The position numbers and the translations under genes were made by a program. From CAYHHI01 sp964356335 (GTDB lineage Bacteria; Arandabacterota; Arandabacteria; Arandabacterales; Arandabacteraceae): a stretch of DNA of 58,596 bases. Numbering within the stretch: the first letter of the stretch is position 1; every line of letters starts with the position of its first letter. The stretch is taken from contig CAYHHI010000019.1 of the NCBI GenBank assembly GCA_964356335.1, positions 1 through 58,596 on the forward strand, in the 5' to 3' direction. Below, piece by piece: positions 17,392 through 26,200 of this stretch. The notes under the pieces are model-generated. The model was not told the origin of the DNA. It saw nothing but the letters and a program-made list of their open reading frames with translations, and searched no databases.

Positions 17392-17937
17392 CTATAGTCC
17401 CAGATCTTCCGACACGTCCTGCATGGCCTTGAGGCCGATCTCAACGAATTCTACCAGGCTTACCCCCATTTCCTCGCAGCCCTTGATCTGCTCGCGGTTT
17501 GCGCCAGCTGCGAAACGCTTCTCCTTGAATCGGTTGAGGACGAATTCGCCATCAACAGCACCCAGCTTCTTCGAAGGATGCATCAGGGCTGCCGCGACAA
17601 GCAGCCCCGACAAGGGATCGACAGCGTAAAGCGCCTTGTCCATCTGGCTCTCGCGGTTGCGGTGTCCGGCGTGGGACTCGACCGCATGGGCAATCTTCTC
17701 GTCAACCCCCATCTCTCTCAGGTAGGAAGCACCCACGATGCCATGTCGCTCGGGATCCTTTGCGGTCTCATCGTAGTCAAGATCATGAACCAGGCCGGCC
17801 AAGGCCCAGGCCTCCTCATCCTCACCGAGTCTCCTCGCCAGAGCCCTCATAATGGCTTCGACGGCGAGCATGTGCTTGACCAGCCGATCGTTTGTCACTC
17901 TCGATTTCACAACCTCCAGGGCTTCTTCGCGTTTCAA
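17392..17937 (-). CDS. HD-domain phosphohydrolase
   Basis: A 181-residue HD-superfamily hydrolase of the HDIG type. Metal ligands are visible as KHMLAVEA (first His), LVHDLDYD (the HD pair) and then ERHGIVGASYL and HAVESHAGHRN. DPLSGLLVAAALMHPSKK is typical of the small stand-alone 'HDIG domain-containing' proteins encoded near cell-envelope or RNA-turnover genes. The substrate is unknown. The TTG start at 17937 has a strong AAAGGAGG 5-6 nt upstream. It lies 47 bp after recG in the same direction. Confidence 0.88.
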   Translation of the reverse strand: MKREEALEVVKSRVTNDRLVKHMLAVEAIMRALARRLGEDEEAWALAGLVHDLDYDETAKDPERHGIVGASYLREMGVDEKIAHAVESHAGHRNRESQMDKALYAVDPLSGLLVAAALMHPSKKLGAVDGEFVLNRFKEKRFAAGANREQIKGCEEMGVSLVEFVEIGLKAMQDVSEDLGL

Positions 17938-17984
17938 ACGAGCCTCCTTTCTGGTGTGACTCTGTTGTGACCACCCAGCATTCT

Positions 17985-20102
17985 CTAAACTATCGATATC
18001 TTCCCTTCAGTAAGGCTTCTAACGGCATCGATCCACACGTGCCACTCCGCCGAGGCTCCTTGCCCAAGCACGCTCTTGAAGGCTTCATCCCTTGCCCGGA
18101 GCATAAGATCCATATCCTCGGGCAGAGATGCAAACCTGAGATCGGGTATGCCGTGCTGCCGCGTGCCTACCAGGTCGCCCGGTCCCCGCAGCATCAAATC
18201 CTTCTCAGCAATCTCAAACCCGTCAAAGGTCGATTCGAGCACACTGAGGCGGGCCCGTGCTTTCTCGCTCGCGCCTTCGGATACCATGAAGTAAGAGAAG
18301 GACTCCGCGTCGGTCCTTGCGACCCTTCCCCGCATCTGGTGAAGCTGCGAGAGTCCGAACCTCTCAGCCTGTTCGACAATGAGAATCGTCGCAGACGGGA
18401 TATCCATTCCGACCTCTACGACTGTGGTCGCAACAATCAGGCCTATCTTATCAGAAAGAAAATCCTTGAGAATCTTTGCCCGCTTGTCACGCGCGGTTCT
18501 GCCCGTGAGAATCTCGGCCCCTCTGCCGGGCTTCAGCAGACCCTCGATCCGAGCCTTGGCAGCGCCGACGTCAACGAGATCGATTGAGCTCTCTTCGAGG
18601 GCCGGACAGACATAGAAACCCCGGAGGCCCGCATTGATCCATGCAGCAACCTCCCTGAGGACACCCGGTTTCGCTTCTGCGTTTATTACCTTGGTCGTGT
18701 GTCGGCCCCTGCCGGGTGGCATCTCACCTATCACCGTGATATCGAGATCGCCGTAGGCTGTGAGCGCAAGTGTTCGCGGAATTGGAGTCGCACTCACGAC
18801 GAGGAGATTGGCATGGGGGGTATCCCTCACGAGCTTCGTCCGTTGCAGCACCCCAAACCGCTGCTCCTCATCGACAATCACCAGGCGAAGGTCCTTGAAT
18901 CTGATGCGTTCCCCAATGAGGGCATGGGTGCCCACGATCACCTGGGTCTCGCCGCTTGCGACAGCATCCGTGGCACGCTGCCTCTCATCGGATGGCATAC
19001 CACCTGTGAGCAGCCCGACGGGGAAGCTGAAGGGAGCAAGGTATTTCCTCACGGTCTCGAAGTGTTGCTCAGCCAGGATTTCGGTAGGGCAAAGCAGCGC
19101 GACCTGGCCGCCGCTTTGGCACACCAAGGCTGCCCCCAGGCTTGCCACAACCGTCTTGCCGCAGCCGACGTCACCCTGGAGGAGCCTCCTCATGGGGTAA
19201 GGCCTCGTGAGGTCGGCGACGATGTCATCGTGGGCCTGGGTCTGCGCCGGAGTCAGCCTGAACGGAAGATGCGACATGAATTTCTCGGCCGCCCGTGCCC
19301 CTCGGGTCGCTCGGTCGTCTCGGCGCCCGATGCGAGCGCCATCCTCCACGCGCCCTGCGTACCCTTTCTCTTTCCTCGCCAGAGCAAACACCGTCTGGAA
19401 AAGCAGCATCTCGTCAAAAGCCATTCTCCGCCTGGCTCGCTCGGCCTCGGAAAGATCAGAGGGGAAATGGAGATTGCCAATGGCCTCCCGAAGGGCGACA
19501 AGTTGAAGCTCCCGCCTGACTGCCTCAGGCACATAGTCAGCGACATCGCGGGCATGGGTATCAAGAGCGGCCTTAACCAGTACCCGCAGCTGCTTCTGAC
19601 TCAAACCCGGCCTCGCCCGGTACACAGGGACGATCCGGCCAGTGTGCAGGCGCTCACTTGCTGCATCCTCGTACTCGGGATGAACCATCGTCGGACCATG
19701 CTTGTCCAAGTGGACTGCGCCGCTAAAGACAAGGGTGGTACCAGGCTTGAAGACGTTTCTGAGGAAGGGTTGATTGAACCATACACACCGCATCTTGCCC
19801 GAGGCGTCCTCAACATGGGCAATGCATATGCGTTTGCCCCTTACGGGTTTGATCTCGAACTTGAGGGCCCTGGCCACTACGGTCTGGATCTCACCCTCAC
19901 GAAGGTCAGCGATCCTTGAGAAGGATTTTCTGTCAATGTAGCGTGTGGGTGGATAGACGAGGAGATCTCCAACAGTTTCAATCCCAAGGCTTCGAAGGAG
20001 CTCTTCCCGTTTCTTGCCTACGCCAGGGAGGTCACGGATGCTCGACGAGAGCGGCTGGTGAGCATCACTTCGTATCCGCGGTCTTCTCGCCGAAGAGCTC
20101 AT
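17985..20102 (-). CDS. recG: ATP-dependent DNA helicase RecG
   Basis: RecG, 705 residues, reverses stalled replication forks and branch-migrates Holliday junctions. The N-terminal wedge/OB domain contains LPGVGKKREELLRSLGIETVGDLLVYPPTRYID. The helicase core has QTQAHDDI, the Walker A LLQGDVGCGKTVVA near residues 306-318, the DEEQ motif in VDEEQRFG near 410, SATPIPRTLALT and the C-terminal QMRGRVARTD. PGDLVGTRQHGIPDLRFA marks the RecG-specific C-terminal region. The ATG at 20102 follows AAGGAG and lies inside the DUF1858 gene (38-bp overlap), so the two are probably coupled. Confidence 0.97.
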   Translation of the reverse strand: MSSSARRPRIRSDAHQPLSSSIRDLPGVGKKREELLRSLGIETVGDLLVYPPTRYIDRKSFSRIADLREGEIQTVVARALKFEIKPVRGKRICIAHVEDASGKMRCVWFNQPFLRNVFKPGTTLVFSGAVHLDKHGPTMVHPEYEDAASERLHTGRIVPVYRARPGLSQKQLRVLVKAALDTHARDVADYVPEAVRRELQLVALREAIGNLHFPSDLSEAERARRRMAFDEMLLFQTVFALARKEKGYAGRVEDGARIGRRDDRATRGARAAEKFMSHLPFRLTPAQTQAHDDIVADLTRPYPMRRLLQGDVGCGKTVVASLGAALVCQSGGQVALLCPTEILAEQHFETVRKYLAPFSFPVGLLTGGMPSDERQRATDAVASGETQVIVGTHALIGERIRFKDLRLVIVDEEQRFGVLQRTKLVRDTPHANLLVVSATPIPRTLALTAYGDLDITVIGEMPPGRGRHTTKVINAEAKPGVLREVAAWINAGLRGFYVCPALEESSIDLVDVGAAKARIEGLLKPGRGAEILTGRTARDKRAKILKDFLSDKIGLIVATTVVEVGMDIPSATILIVEQAERFGLSQLHQMRGRVARTDAESFSYFMVSEGASEKARARLSVLESTFDGFEIAEKDLMLRGPGDLVGTRQHGIPDLRFASLPEDMDLMLRARDEAFKSVLGQGASAEWHVWIDAVRSLTEGKISIV

Positions 20103-20280
20103 TGAGCTCCTTTACTATGGGTTCGGGATCCACGCCGTGCATGCGGGCACCCATCTCTATCGATTCGCACGTAGCTCCCATGCAGGCGATGCAGCCCAGA
20201 TTGTACTTCATGAAGACCCGCATAGCATCAGGGTTGTTCTTAAGCACATCGTCAATTATGGTGTCCTTGGTTATTTGCAT
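20065..20280 (-). CDS. DUF1858 redox-disulfide domain protein
   Basis: A 71-residue protein that is almost entirely a DUF1858 domain. It begins ITKDTIIDDVLKNNPDAMRVFMKYNLGCIACMGA and has the paired cysteines of the CxxC motif (CIAC) plus a third Cys (TCES). Members of this family (also called hybrid-cluster-protein-associated redox disulfide domain) are small and probably redox-active. The partner is not known. GGAGG precedes the ATG by 5 nt. It is the first gene of the recG transcription run. Confidence 0.88.
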   Translation of the reverse strand: MQITKDTIIDDVLKNNPDAMRVFMKYNLGCIACMGATCESIEMGARMHGVDPEPIVKELNELFGEKTADTK

Positions 20281-20292
20281 CTTGGCCTCCGC

Positions 20293-20337
20293 GCCTTTGG
20301 CTCTTGCTTTTGGCTGTTGCCTTTGGCTCTTGCTTTT
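20293..20337. repeat. Perfect 19-bp direct repeat, 26-bp period
   Basis: The 19-mer GCCTTTGGCTCTTGCTTTT occurs at 20293-20311 and 20319-20337 with 7 bp between the copies. It lies in the 165-bp gap between tag and the DUF1858 gene and is therefore in the leader of the recG transcript. It could be a slippage product or a binding site. Its role is unknown. Confidence 0.7.
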
Positions 20338-20445
20338 TGGGCATCACTTGCTGCGTTGCTTGACGATAGCAAGTTCGAATTCAGTTGTCAACTTGTGCTA
20401 GAGATCCCGCCGGGCAGTCCTCCCTCCCCTATTCCCCTTCCCCAC

Positions 20446-21009
20446 TTACCCCTTCCCCCCTTTGCGGTGGCGGAAGCAGTCGGTCGTGTGGTCGTTCACC
20501 ATCCCAACCGCCTGCATAAAGGCGTAGCAAATAGTCGGGCCGACAAAAGCGAACCCGCGCCGCTTGAGGTCTTTGCTCATGACCTCGGATTCGGGGGTCT
20601 GGGCTGGAATCTCACGGAGACTGCGCCTGCGGTCATTCTTGGGCTTGCCGCCCACAAACCTCCAAATATAGGCGTCGAAACTGCCGAACTCCTTCTGGAC
20701 CGCAAGAAAGACCTTTGCATTCTTGATGGCGGCTTCGATCTTGAGGCGGTTCCGGATTATGCCCGGATTCTTAAGCAGCGCCTGCACCTTTCGCTTATCA
20801 TATCGCGCGACCCTGCGAGGGTCGAAGCCACTGAAGGCTTTGCGATACTCATGCCGCTTTCTCAAGATCGTCATCCAGTTGAGGCCTGCCTGCGCTCCCT
20901 CGAGTATGAGAAACTCGAAGAGCACTCTGTCATCATGCACCGGCACGCCCCACTCCTTGTCATGATACTCAATTGATAGATCGCTTCCTGCCCACGGACA
21001 TCGTTTCAC
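20446..21009 (-). CDS. tag: DNA-3-methyladenine glycosylase I
   Basis: Tag, 187 residues, the normal length, removes 3-methyladenine from alkylated DNA. The fold signature is intact: CPWAGSDLSIEYHDKEWGVPVHDDRVLFEFLILEGAQAGLNW with the N-terminal Cys and His zinc ligands, AFSGFDPRRVARYD, the IRNRLKIEAAIKNA loop and the C-terminal zinc pair in DHTTDCFRH. FAFVGPTICYAFMQAVGMVNDH is the substrate pocket. The GTG start at 21009 has GGAGG 5 nt upstream and places the first zinc Cys at residue 4. A promoter just upstream suggests its own transcript. Confidence 0.96.
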   Translation of the reverse strand: MKRCPWAGSDLSIEYHDKEWGVPVHDDRVLFEFLILEGAQAGLNWMTILRKRHEYRKAFSGFDPRRVARYDKRKVQALLKNPGIIRNRLKIEAAIKNAKVFLAVQKEFGSFDAYIWRFVGGKPKNDRRRSLREIPAQTPESEVMSKDLKRRGFAFVGPTICYAFMQAVGMVNDHTTDCFRHRKGGKG

Positions 21010-21039
21010 ACGAGCCTCCGGTCTGATCTGGACATCTAT

Positions 21040-21068
21040 CTCCTATTACGGGCGACCCCATGAGTCAA
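21040..21068 (-). promoter_or_regulatory. Possible promoter for tag
   Basis: On the minus strand TTGACT (21063-21068) is 17 bp from TAGGAG (21040-21045). The -10 is poor, but it is close to the TAGGAT seen at mraZ. The predicted start is about 25 nt before the GTG start codon. Confidence 0.35.
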
Positions 21069-21193
21069 TCCGCGGTCACGGCAACGGCTCCATCCTAACG
21101 GTCTCATCGCGCCGATCACCGGATCTTTCACAGGGCGATCAATCGTACCATATTCTTGAGTATTCTTGAAGACCTATACCTGCCCGTGTACCT

Positions 21194-21219
21194 GCGCATC
21201 ATTAGTCTGCCTGATGCGC
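21194..21219. repeat. Inverted repeat (8-bp stem, 10-base loop)
   Basis: GCGCATCA (21194-21201) and TGATGCGC (21212-21219) are perfect inverted repeats. No T-run follows on either side, so a protein-binding site or processed leader is as likely as a terminator. Confidence 0.5.
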
Positions 21220-21329
21220 CTCTGCCGGAGGCCACATCATCAGGATGTTATGTCCTCCGCTACAGGTAGGAGTGCCTACCCTCTTTCTTCTCGCGCGACC
21301 TCCCTACCCACGGACCCCAAAGGGCAGCG

Positions 21330-21358
21330 TTGAAACCCCGGTTTGAATGGGGTATAAT
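21330..21358 (+). promoter_or_regulatory. Strong sigma70 promoter for the BNR-repeat protein gene
   Basis: TTGAAA (21330-21335), a 17-bp spacer and a perfect TATAAT (21353-21358). This is the closest match to the sigma70 consensus in the window. The predicted start lies near 21365, about 66 nt before the GTG start. Confidence 0.75.
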
Positions 21359-21431
21359 GTCAAATGTGGGAGATTCCTGTACGTCGCATAAGTCTCATCT
21401 GCGACCTGATCCACAATGGAGGTGGTGAGCT

Positions 21432-22745
21432 GTGAGATTGCGCGAGACAGTGCTGGTCCTGCTGATGATTACTTTGCAGCTACCTTTGGGCAGCCGCTGT
21501 GCCTTATGCCAGTGGGAGCATGTCGGCCCGGATAGTAGCACAAGCCTTTGCGTTGTCTTCCGCGCCGGTGATGCCGACACTGCTTACGCAGGGGTCGGTG
21601 GATCGCAGCCGGGAGTGTACAGATCCACTGACGGAGGGCTCACCTGGAATTCCGTCCTAGCCCCGTGGGGAGGGAATCTAGCCACCGATCCAGTAAACAA
21701 GAACACCGTTTATCTTGCCACCCAGTGGCGAATCTACAAGAGTGTTGACGGTGGAGACAGCTGGGTGAGAAAGGACACAGGGATCACGCTTGATCCTGGT
21801 GACCAGTTTTTGAGCGATATAGCGATCAATCCTTGCCACCCTGAAACTGTCTATGTCACTTACTTCGACTTCGGGGCAATGGGGGGTGAGACTCTTTGGC
21901 GCACTTGGAATGGGGGTGACAGGTGGGCACGTACGGAAATGCCCGGGTCAGGCGCAGTTGCCCTGGATCCGCAGAATTGTGGCAGAATGTACACTGCAGG
22001 AGGAGGAATCAACGGTCGCGTATTAAGAAGCCTCAATAGCGGCACGACTTGGGAAGAAATCCTCTCCCAGTACGTGGAAGACATTGCGATTAACCCTCAG
22101 AACCCTGATAGAGTCTATTTTGTTGCCAGTGATATGGATACGATTTATCGAACTCAGGATGGCGGCAACACGTGGATGAGCTTTGGTCCCGAAGCAGGCT
22201 TAACAGGAGCAGTCAGGTGCATCGCAGTCAACCCCATTAATCCTCATATCATCTATGCCGGGGGATATGGAGGGGTGTTCCGCAGCATCAACGGCGGGAC
22301 GACCTGGTCGGCTTTTGACGAGGGCTTGCCGCCTTCGAGCGAGATCAGGTCTATCGCCGTGGACGGCGAAACGGGACGAACGCTCCTGATCGGTACCTTC
22401 GATTACGGGATCTTCCGCCAGACCGAGCCCCTAGCAGACGTCGCGCCTCCGCCGAGCACTCGAGGGACGAGCATCTTCGCTCTCCAGGTGAGTCCGAACC
22501 CCTTCAGAGGGGAGACGGGAATTTACTACAGGCTGCCCACTCCAGCATTTGCAGCTCTCGACGTGTACGATGTAACAGGGCGTCTTGTGAATAGGCTTGC
22601 GAGCGGACATCGACCTGCGGGCTTCTCGACAGCAGCATGGAATGGGAAAGATGCTTTGGGGAGCATCGTAGCCCCGGGCATCTACTTTTTGGAGCTCACC
22701 ACTACCACCGATAGGAAGACAAGAACCATAGTGCTGCTTAAGTAG
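21432..22745 (+). CDS. Secreted BNR/Asp-box repeat protein with FlgD-like C-terminal domain
   Basis: A 437-residue exported protein. A signal peptide (about residues 1-26, LVLLMITLQLPLG) is followed by a beta-propeller of the sortilin/Vps10 or YCF48 type. Six Asp-box-like repeats are readable: STDGGLTW, SVDGGDSW, TWNGGDRW, SLNSGTTW, TQDGGNTW and SINGGTTW. The C-terminal 80 residues form a FlgD-like/T9SS-type domain (SPNPFRGETGIYYRLP, LDVYDVTGRLV, WNGKDALG, GIYFLEL, ending RTIVLLK). Such domains are processed surface-sorting signals in Bacteroidota and related phyla. The GTG start follows GGAGGTG. No enzymatic residues are recognisable; a surface binding role is likely. Confidence 0.85.
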   Translation: MRLRETVLVLLMITLQLPLGSRCALCQWEHVGPDSSTSLCVVFRAGDADTAYAGVGGSQPGVYRSTDGGLTWNSVLAPWGGNLATDPVNKNTVYLATQWRIYKSVDGGDSWVRKDTGITLDPGDQFLSDIAINPCHPETVYVTYFDFGAMGGETLWRTWNGGDRWARTEMPGSGAVALDPQNCGRMYTAGGGINGRVLRSLNSGTTWEEILSQYVEDIAINPQNPDRVYFVASDMDTIYRTQDGGNTWMSFGPEAGLTGAVRCIAVNPINPHIIYAGGYGGVFRSINGGTTWSAFDEGLPPSSEIRSIAVDGETGRTLLIGTFDYGIFRQTEPLADVAPPPSTRGTSIFALQVSPNPFRGETGIYYRLPTPAFAALDVYDVTGRLVNRLASGHRPAGFSTAAWNGKDALGSIVAPGIYFLELTTTTDRKTRTIVLLK

Positions 22746-22749
22746 TCAC

Positions 22750-22775
22750 CGGGGCAGCATCAAAGGGCTGCTCCG
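22750..22775 (+). terminator. Stem-loop after the BNR-protein gene
   Basis: CGGGGCAGC (22750-22758) pairs with GCTGCTCCG (22767-22775) over 9 bp with one G-T wobble and an 8-base loop, starting 5 bp after the stop codon. There is no clear T-run, so it may act as a 3' stabiliser or a Rho-linked terminator. Confidence 0.45.
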
Positions 22776-22976
22776 AAGGTGTTCGTCACACAACTAACAC
22801 TGTCATAACGTGACGGTTTCTGGAGGAGTTTTTCCTAGGCGATCTCTGGCACCTGTTCGCGCTTTTCCTTCAGAAACACCCACCAAAAACGGCCGTTTAT
22901 TGAAACGAGGGCTATTCTGAGGCGGGCCCAACCCACCACCGCCGCCAGATCAGCGGGCCTCGCGGAGCACCAAGTC

Positions 22977-25871
22977 CTACTTCAGCCGCACGACCTTCTT
23001 CGTCACCCTGTACTCCCCCGCTTCCATCCGGCAAAAGTAGATGCCGGGGGCGACCTCTGTTTCATTGCCGGACCTGCCATCCCAGATGATGCGATGCATG
23101 CCAGGACCAGAGACTCCCTCGGCCACCTTTCTCACAACCCGTCCCTCGGCATCGTAGACCTCAACTGAGATTCGTTTCTCCCGGGGAAGATAGAAACGGA
23201 GGGTAGTCGAAGTAACGAACGGATTGGGGAGGATCTGACAGAGGATTGGTTCTTCAGGATTGTCGGGCAGACCAGGCACACTCGCGCAGTCGCCAAAGAG
23301 GTTGCCCCAAATGTGATAGCACCCGTAAACCTGTGGCGTGAACGATGGGTATACAACCAGCATCTGCCGAGACGGCCCTAGCGAAAGGCTCGGTGCCAGC
23401 TGGTTCTGATCGGCTGACGATATGGTAAACCCTGATGGGTCAAGAACGGCACCATCTTTAGACACTCGCACGGCCTCAACGTCAAAGAATCCATTGCGAT
23501 GTCCCTTCCAGGCGACGAGGTAGCAGGAGCCGTCATATGCGACTGCTGGCTGCGCTTGATCGTCTGGAGCAGTTGACACAGGAATACCGTCTGGATCGAG
23601 AACGCTACCATCAGTGCCTACGCGCGCACCGTATATGTCAAAAGAGGAACCACTGCGCTGATCGTGCCAGACGACGAAGTAGTTCGAGCCATCAAATGCC
23701 ACATCAGGGTACGCCTGATGCCAAACAGCAGTGGAGATTGCAATCCCTGTACTATCAACCGCATGCCCATCGACACCAACACGAGCGCCATAAACATCGT
23801 TGCGGTAGCCCCCTCTGATGTCCTGCCACACCACAAGATAGTTGATGCCGTCGAACGCCAGAGATGGGTGCTCCTGAGTATTCGGAGCCGTTGATATTGG
23901 AATGCCGGCAGGGTCAAGAACGACCCCGCCCGTTGTCACGCGTCCACCGTAGATGTCGCCGTTCCGCTGCCATACTACGAGATAGTGGGTACCATCGAAG
24001 GCGACGCTGGGAAATTCTTGATACGCCGAGGCCGTTGATATCATAATGCTGGAAGGGTCTAGAACTGTGCCGTCTTGGGCGACGCGAGCCCCGTAAATGG
24101 TATGCGGGCGTCCGTAGGACTCGACACGTGAGTCTTGCCAGACAACGAGGAAGTTGTCCCCGTCGGAGGCCACCGCCGGGTGTTCCTGATCTGCCGCAAG
24201 GGTGCATATCGGGATGCCACGCGAATCCGGCACTCTGCCGTCGGGAGCCACGCGTGCTCCGTATATATCGTAGCCCCTGTCACGTAACTCGTGCCACACT
24301 ACCAGGTAATTCGTGCCGGCGAAAGCCACTGCCGACGCCATCTGGTCGCATGCAGACATGGCGAAGTTGGTCGGCAGAGAATCAAGCACAGTGCCCTCCA
24401 CACCAACGCGTACCCCGCACACGTTGTAGGGGCCCCCGCCCTTCCAAGCGACAAGATAGTCAGTTCCATTGAATGACACTGCTACTGACCAGCCGCCATG
24501 TGAGGCCGGCGAAACATTGATCACGGAAGTGTCAATCACGCTTCCTTGAGTGCTCACCCGAACAGCATAAACACCAACACCAGCACGCCAGTCATGCCAG
24601 ACTACGAGGTAGTTCGTACCATCAAACGAAACCTTGGGATCCTCGGGCTCGTAGGGACCCCTAGATATCGGAATCCCTGTTGAGTCAAGCACGCTGCCAT
24701 CCGTAGCTACCCTAGCTCCGTATATCTCATCAAATCCAGCACGAGAGTCTCGCCAAACAACAAAGTAGTTGCTCCCGCCAGATGCGATGGCTGGTCCGGC
24801 CTGGTCACCCGTAGCAGTGGCTATCGCTATTCCGGAGGAATCAATAACATCACCTTCGGTTCCAACTCGGGCCCCATACACGTCGTGGGAGCCATGCCGC
24901 AGGTCCTCCCACACCACGAGGTAATTGGCTCCATCAAAGGCGACACGCGGATTAATCTGGTCAAACGTGGCAATCGAAATAGGGGTCCTCACAGAGTCAA
25001 GTACGTTGCCATCCCTGCCGATGCGTAACCCGTACACATCATACGAGCCACAGATTGAGTCCTGCCAGACCACAAGGTAGTTCGTGCCATCGAATGCTAT
25101 GTCCGGATTGCGCAGGCCGACCGCAGCCGTCGCAATGCGAATTCCTGAAGGATCAAGCACGCGGCCATCTGCGGCCACGCGAGCCCCGTATATTTCGTAG
25201 CGTCCATTACGGGCGTCCTCCCAGACCACAAAGTAGCTGGTCCCGTCAAATGCTACAGATGCGTGGCCCTGGTCCTTCGCCGCTATTGATATCGCAATGC
25301 CTGAAGAGTCCAATAGACTGCGGTCCATAGCCACACGAGCCCCGTAAATATCCCAGGAGCCGTCGCGGAGATCGTTCCACACAACCAGGTAATCGGTGCC
25401 ATCAGATGCGATGGCTGTAGGAAGCTGCGCGCCAGATGCCGGGCCGTAAACCGCCTCACCGCCAACACCAAACGCAGATCCCAAACTATCGGCTCCCGAA
25501 GCCTTCAAGCGATCAGAACTCTCGGGTCTTGGGGCAACCCCTCGGTTCCGCCTGACCAGATCCACAGGGTTCCGTGCTTCACATACTTCAGCCTGTGTCA
25601 TACCAGCGCTACGCACGCTGGTCTGGATGGTTGCCCCCGAGTAACTCCGGAGCCCTATACGATTGGGAGCAGGCACATTTGCAGCGCTTCCTGATGGAGA
25701 AGAGGCACACAAGCAGGGTGCTGTGACAGCCAAATATAGGACAGAGCTCAACAAGACCACAATCGGATTCTTGGCAAGATTCCTGAGGTTCTTGGTCTGG
25801 AACCTAAGGGAGAGGACTGGGAACTTACCAACGAGCGGATGAATCTGCGCGGTCCCCGTGCTCGCGGACAT
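22977..25871 (-). CDS. Secreted protein with 13 tandem 50-residue beta repeats and FlgD-like C-terminus
   Basis: A protein of 964 residues. After a long N-region, a hydrophobic segment (about residues 35-55, VVLLSSVLYLAVTAPCLCA) is the likely signal peptide. From about residue 150 on there are 13 full copies and one partial copy of a 48-56 residue unit of the form VAFDGTNYLVVWxDxRxGxxDIYGARVxxDGxVLDxxGIxIS. One unit corresponds to about 155 bp of DNA. The pattern suggests one or two large beta-propellers. The C-terminal 90 residues are the FlgD-like sorting type (LPNPFVTSTTLRFYLP, VEVYDAEGRVV, WDGRSG, GIYFCRMEAG, ending VVRLK). I prefer the ATG at 25871 (GGAGG 8 nt upstream); the frame extends to 25940, but that part overlaps the promoter. 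Confidence 0.82.
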   Translation of the reverse strand: MSASTGTAQIHPLVGKFPVLSLRFQTKNLRNLAKNPIVVLLSSVLYLAVTAPCLCASSPSGSAANVPAPNRIGLRSYSGATIQTSVRSAGMTQAEVCEARNPVDLVRRNRGVAPRPESSDRLKASGADSLGSAFGVGGEAVYGPASGAQLPTAIASDGTDYLVVWNDLRDGSWDIYGARVAMDRSLLDSSGIAISIAAKDQGHASVAFDGTSYFVVWEDARNGRYEIYGARVAADGRVLDPSGIRIATAAVGLRNPDIAFDGTNYLVVWQDSICGSYDVYGLRIGRDGNVLDSVRTPISIATFDQINPRVAFDGANYLVVWEDLRHGSHDVYGARVGTEGDVIDSSGIAIATATGDQAGPAIASGGSNYFVVWRDSRAGFDEIYGARVATDGSVLDSTGIPISRGPYEPEDPKVSFDGTNYLVVWHDWRAGVGVYAVRVSTQGSVIDTSVINVSPASHGGWSVAVSFNGTDYLVAWKGGGPYNVCGVRVGVEGTVLDSLPTNFAMSACDQMASAVAFAGTNYLVVWHELRDRGYDIYGARVAPDGRVPDSRGIPICTLAADQEHPAVASDGDNFLVVWQDSRVESYGRPHTIYGARVAQDGTVLDPSSIMISTASAYQEFPSVAFDGTHYLVVWQRNGDIYGGRVTTGGVVLDPAGIPISTAPNTQEHPSLAFDGINYLVVWQDIRGGYRNDVYGARVGVDGHAVDSTGIAISTAVWHQAYPDVAFDGSNYFVVWHDQRSGSSFDIYGARVGTDGSVLDPDGIPVSTAPDDQAQPAVAYDGSCYLVAWKGHRNGFFDVEAVRVSKDGAVLDPSGFTISSADQNQLAPSLSLGPSRQMLVVYPSFTPQVYGCYHIWGNLFGDCASVPGLPDNPEEPILCQILPNPFVTSTTLRFYLPREKRISVEVYDAEGRVVRKVAEGVSGPGMHRIIWDGRSGNETEVAPGIYFCRMEAGEYRVTKKVVRLK

Positions 25872-25911
25872 GGCGTACGCCTCCCTAGCTACTGCAGCTC
25901 CTATCATGGAC

Positions 25912-25940
25912 ATTGTACCACAGCACGGGTGGTTCCACAA
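25912..25940 (-). promoter_or_regulatory. Sigma70-type promoter for the 13-repeat protein gene
   Basis: On the minus strand TTGTGG (25935-25940), a 17-bp spacer and TACAAT (25912-25917, 5 of 6 bases). The predicted start near 25905 gives a 34-nt leader before ATG 25871. It also argues against any start codon upstream of about 25905. Confidence 0.55.
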
Positions 25941-26171
25941 TCTGAATGAGGGCCGACCGGGCAGTTAGATAATCGACTTGACTCACGGTGCAATCAGAGT
26001 GTTCATCAGGTTGAGACTTTCCACTGCGATCCAATGCTTCAACACCCAGCTCCATGCTGATGGCAAGGTGGATACGCCCATGCCGGTCTGAGCGAAGCTA
26101 GCGAGCACACGCGCCGTGCCTATATCCGAGACCTCAGGAAGTTCAAAGGCTGGGTTCCTTGCGATTCGAAC
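25941..26171. other. Intergenic region between divergent surface-protein genes; possible gene remnant
   Basis: Together with the flanking promoters, about 370 bp separates the start codons of the two divergent genes. I find no credible complete gene. A minus-strand open stretch at 25983-26231 reads (…NPAFELPEVSDIGTARVLASFAQTGMGVSTLP…), lacks a ribosome-binding site and crosses the opposite promoter. It could be a remnant of an older gene, but I do not recognise it. Confidence 0.4.
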
Positions 26172-26200
26172 TTGTCGAAGGGGGAGAATACTCGTATAGT
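26172..26200 (+). promoter_or_regulatory. Sigma70-type promoter for the NTF2-like exported protein gene
   Basis: TTGTCG (26172-26177), a 17-bp spacer and TATAGT (26195-26200, 5 of 6). The predicted start is near 26207, 37 nt before ATG 26244. The same -35 hexamer is used before the ppiD-like gene. Confidence 0.6.

Larger units (their letters stand above)
21010..21431. other. Intergenic region between divergent tag and BNR-protein genes
   Basis: This 422-bp stretch has no credible gene. It holds a weak minus-strand promoter for tag, a stem-loop at 21194-21219 and a strong plus-strand promoter at 21330-21358. I see no tRNA and no known riboswitch. Confidence 0.7.

Noticed and set aside
18699..19919. 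Plus-strand frame of 406 codons
   Set aside because: Runs opposite to the helicase core of recG, has no recognisable motif and lacks a ribosome-binding site. Codon structure is that of the complementary strand.
22977..25871. Possible CRISPR-like repeat array
   Set aside because: The period of about 155 bp belongs to protein repeats; the DNA units vary throughout and there are no constant repeats with unique spacers.
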